Shown here piece after piece: positions 63,355 to 64,000 of a stretch of 64,000 nucleotides of DNA (positions are counted from its first letter, which is position 1; the number at the start of each line of letters is the position of its first letter). The stretch is taken from contig JANYFR010000051.1 in assembly GCA_025362585.1 (NCBI GenBank), positions 1 through 64,000 on the forward strand, given 5' to 3'. Source of the DNA: Acidimicrobiales bacterium (GTDB lineage Bacteria > Actinomycetota > Acidimicrobiia > Acidimicrobiales > RAAP-2). The position numbers and the translations under genes were made by a program. A model generated the notes under the pieces. It worked only from the letters and a program-made list of their open reading frames with translations, searched no databases and was not told where the DNA came from.

Positions 63355-64000
63355 GTGATACTTGCCGACGAGTGCTCGTTATTGAGGACGATCACGACTT
63401 GGCCCAAGTGCTCGGCGACCTTCTGGTCGACGACGGTTTCATCGTCGAACAGCGATACGACGGCGAATCTGGCTTCAACGAAGCACTGCGCGGGAACTAT
63501 CAGGTCATCGTGCTCGACGTGATGCTGCCCCGACGCAATGGATTCAGCGTCTGCCAGGACCTGCGCTCGGCCGGCGTGGAGACGCCGTTGTTGATGTTGA
63601 CCGCGAAGGCTGGCGAACTCGACGAAGTCGAGGGTCTCGAAGTTGGGGCCGACGACTTTTTGCGTAAACCTTTTGAGAACTCAGTACTGGTGGCGCGCGT
63701 CCACGCCCTGCTTCGTCGTCACGAACGAGGTCGCCCCCAGAAGCTCGTCGTCGGCACGGTTTCGCTCGATCCCCTGCGTCGCAGCGTCGTCTCGCACGGT
63801 CGCACCGTCGTCCTCACGCCACGCGAGTTCGCCCTGCTCGAGTACCTGATGGCCCACGCGCGCGAGTCGCTCGCCAAGACCGACATCCTGCACGCGGTGT
63901 GGGGCATTGACTTCGACGGCGATCCCAATATCGTGGAGGTCTACATTGGCTACCTGCGCCGCAAGATCGACGTGGCGCCGCACCAGTCGGTAATCCGCAC
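63351..64000 (+). CDS. OmpR/PhoB-type response regulator (3' end outside window)
   Basis: A receiver domain (VLVIEDDHDLAQVLGDLL, phosphorylated D56 in VLDVMLPRRNG, T84 and K106 in DDFLRKPF) and a winged-helix DNA-binding domain (VVLTPREFALLEYLMAHARE, EVYIGYLRRKID) are seen. 216 codons are present and the frame is open at the window end, so the last residues and the likely sensor kinase lie beyond. It starts in the stop of the DoxX-Rieske gene. Confidence 0.92.
   Translation, partial: MSDTCRRVLVIEDDHDLAQVLGDLLVDDGFIVEQRYDGESGFNEALRGNYQVIVLDVMLPRRNGFSVCQDLRSAGVETPLLMLTAKAGELDEVEGLEVGADDFLRKPFENSVLVARVHALLRRHERGRPQKLVVGTVSLDPLRRSVVSHGRTVVLTPREFALLEYLMAHARESLAKTDILHAVWGIDFDGDPNIVEVYIGYLRRKIDVAPHQSVIR

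Overview
The window reads as chromosome of a high-GC actinobacterium, most likely of the class Acidimicrobiia. The grounds are the infA-rpmJ-rpsM-rpsK-rpsD-rpoA-rplQ-truA order, a glmM-glmS-acpS-alr-tsaE-tsaB-rimI-tsaD run, a mycobacterial-style Sdh1 operon, actinobacterial CtaF (oxidase subunit IV), GuaB3 and DprE1/DprE2. Genes are densely packed, often with ATGA, GTGA or TAATG overlaps. Lineage is an inference from gene content and gene order; no 16S or tRNA gene is visible.

Layout. 1-535: a lower-GC stretch with a hairpin, a 53-residue cysteine protein and the structured leader of the ribosomal operon. 536-4520: IF-1 (CTG start), L36, S13, S11, S4, RNA polymerase alpha, L17, TruA. 4556-6529: M13 peptidase. 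6686-16042: rplM-rpsI, then glucosamine, ACP, alanine racemase, uracil-DNA glycosylase, t6A and PLP genes. 15998-21847: exporter, CIRCE-controlled groES-groEL, secreted neocarzinostatin-like protein, drug exporter. 21860-26005: an accessory patch with OsmC, a DinB-like protein, decayed aquaporin/arsenate reductase and methyltransferase genes, and small membrane proteins. 26002-34081: MMPL transporter, NUDIX hydrolase, guaB3-guaA, UvrD/PcrA helicase. 34141-38404: phosphodiester glycosidase facing a ubiA-dprE1-dprE2 operon for decaprenylphosphoryl-arabinose. 38492-47513: cobalamin-domain protein, sucCD, purN-purH-folD-cupin-metF, icd, mdh. 47643-50026: SCO1-like protein, decayed hydrolase, secreted beta-propeller. 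50047-57811 (minus): nucleoside phosphorylase, SCP2 protein, sdhCAB and ctaCDF. 57948-64000: tatA, azlCD, enoyl-CoA hydratase, a half-length GH1-like protein, DedA, a DoxX-Rieske fusion and an OmpR-type regulator cut by the window end.

The genes combine into a translation block, an envelope precursor block (GlmM/GlmS, Alr, DprE1/DprE2/UbiA), a one-carbon/purine block (PurN, PurH, FolD, MetF, GuaB3, GuaA) and a respiratory/TCA block (SucCD, Icd, Mdh, Sdh, Cta, SCO1). No phage, insertion sequence, integrase, CRISPR array, toxin-antitoxin pair or biosynthetic cluster was seen. The less ordinary signals are the CTG start of infA with its twin leader hairpins, a repeated TAGNNT box 6-7 bases before start codons (a leaderless-transcript signature), the DoxX-Rieske fusion with an internal twin-arginine motif, the arabinose-donor pathway with Ala at the benzothiazinone-reactive cysteine of DprE1, and three decayed accessory genes.
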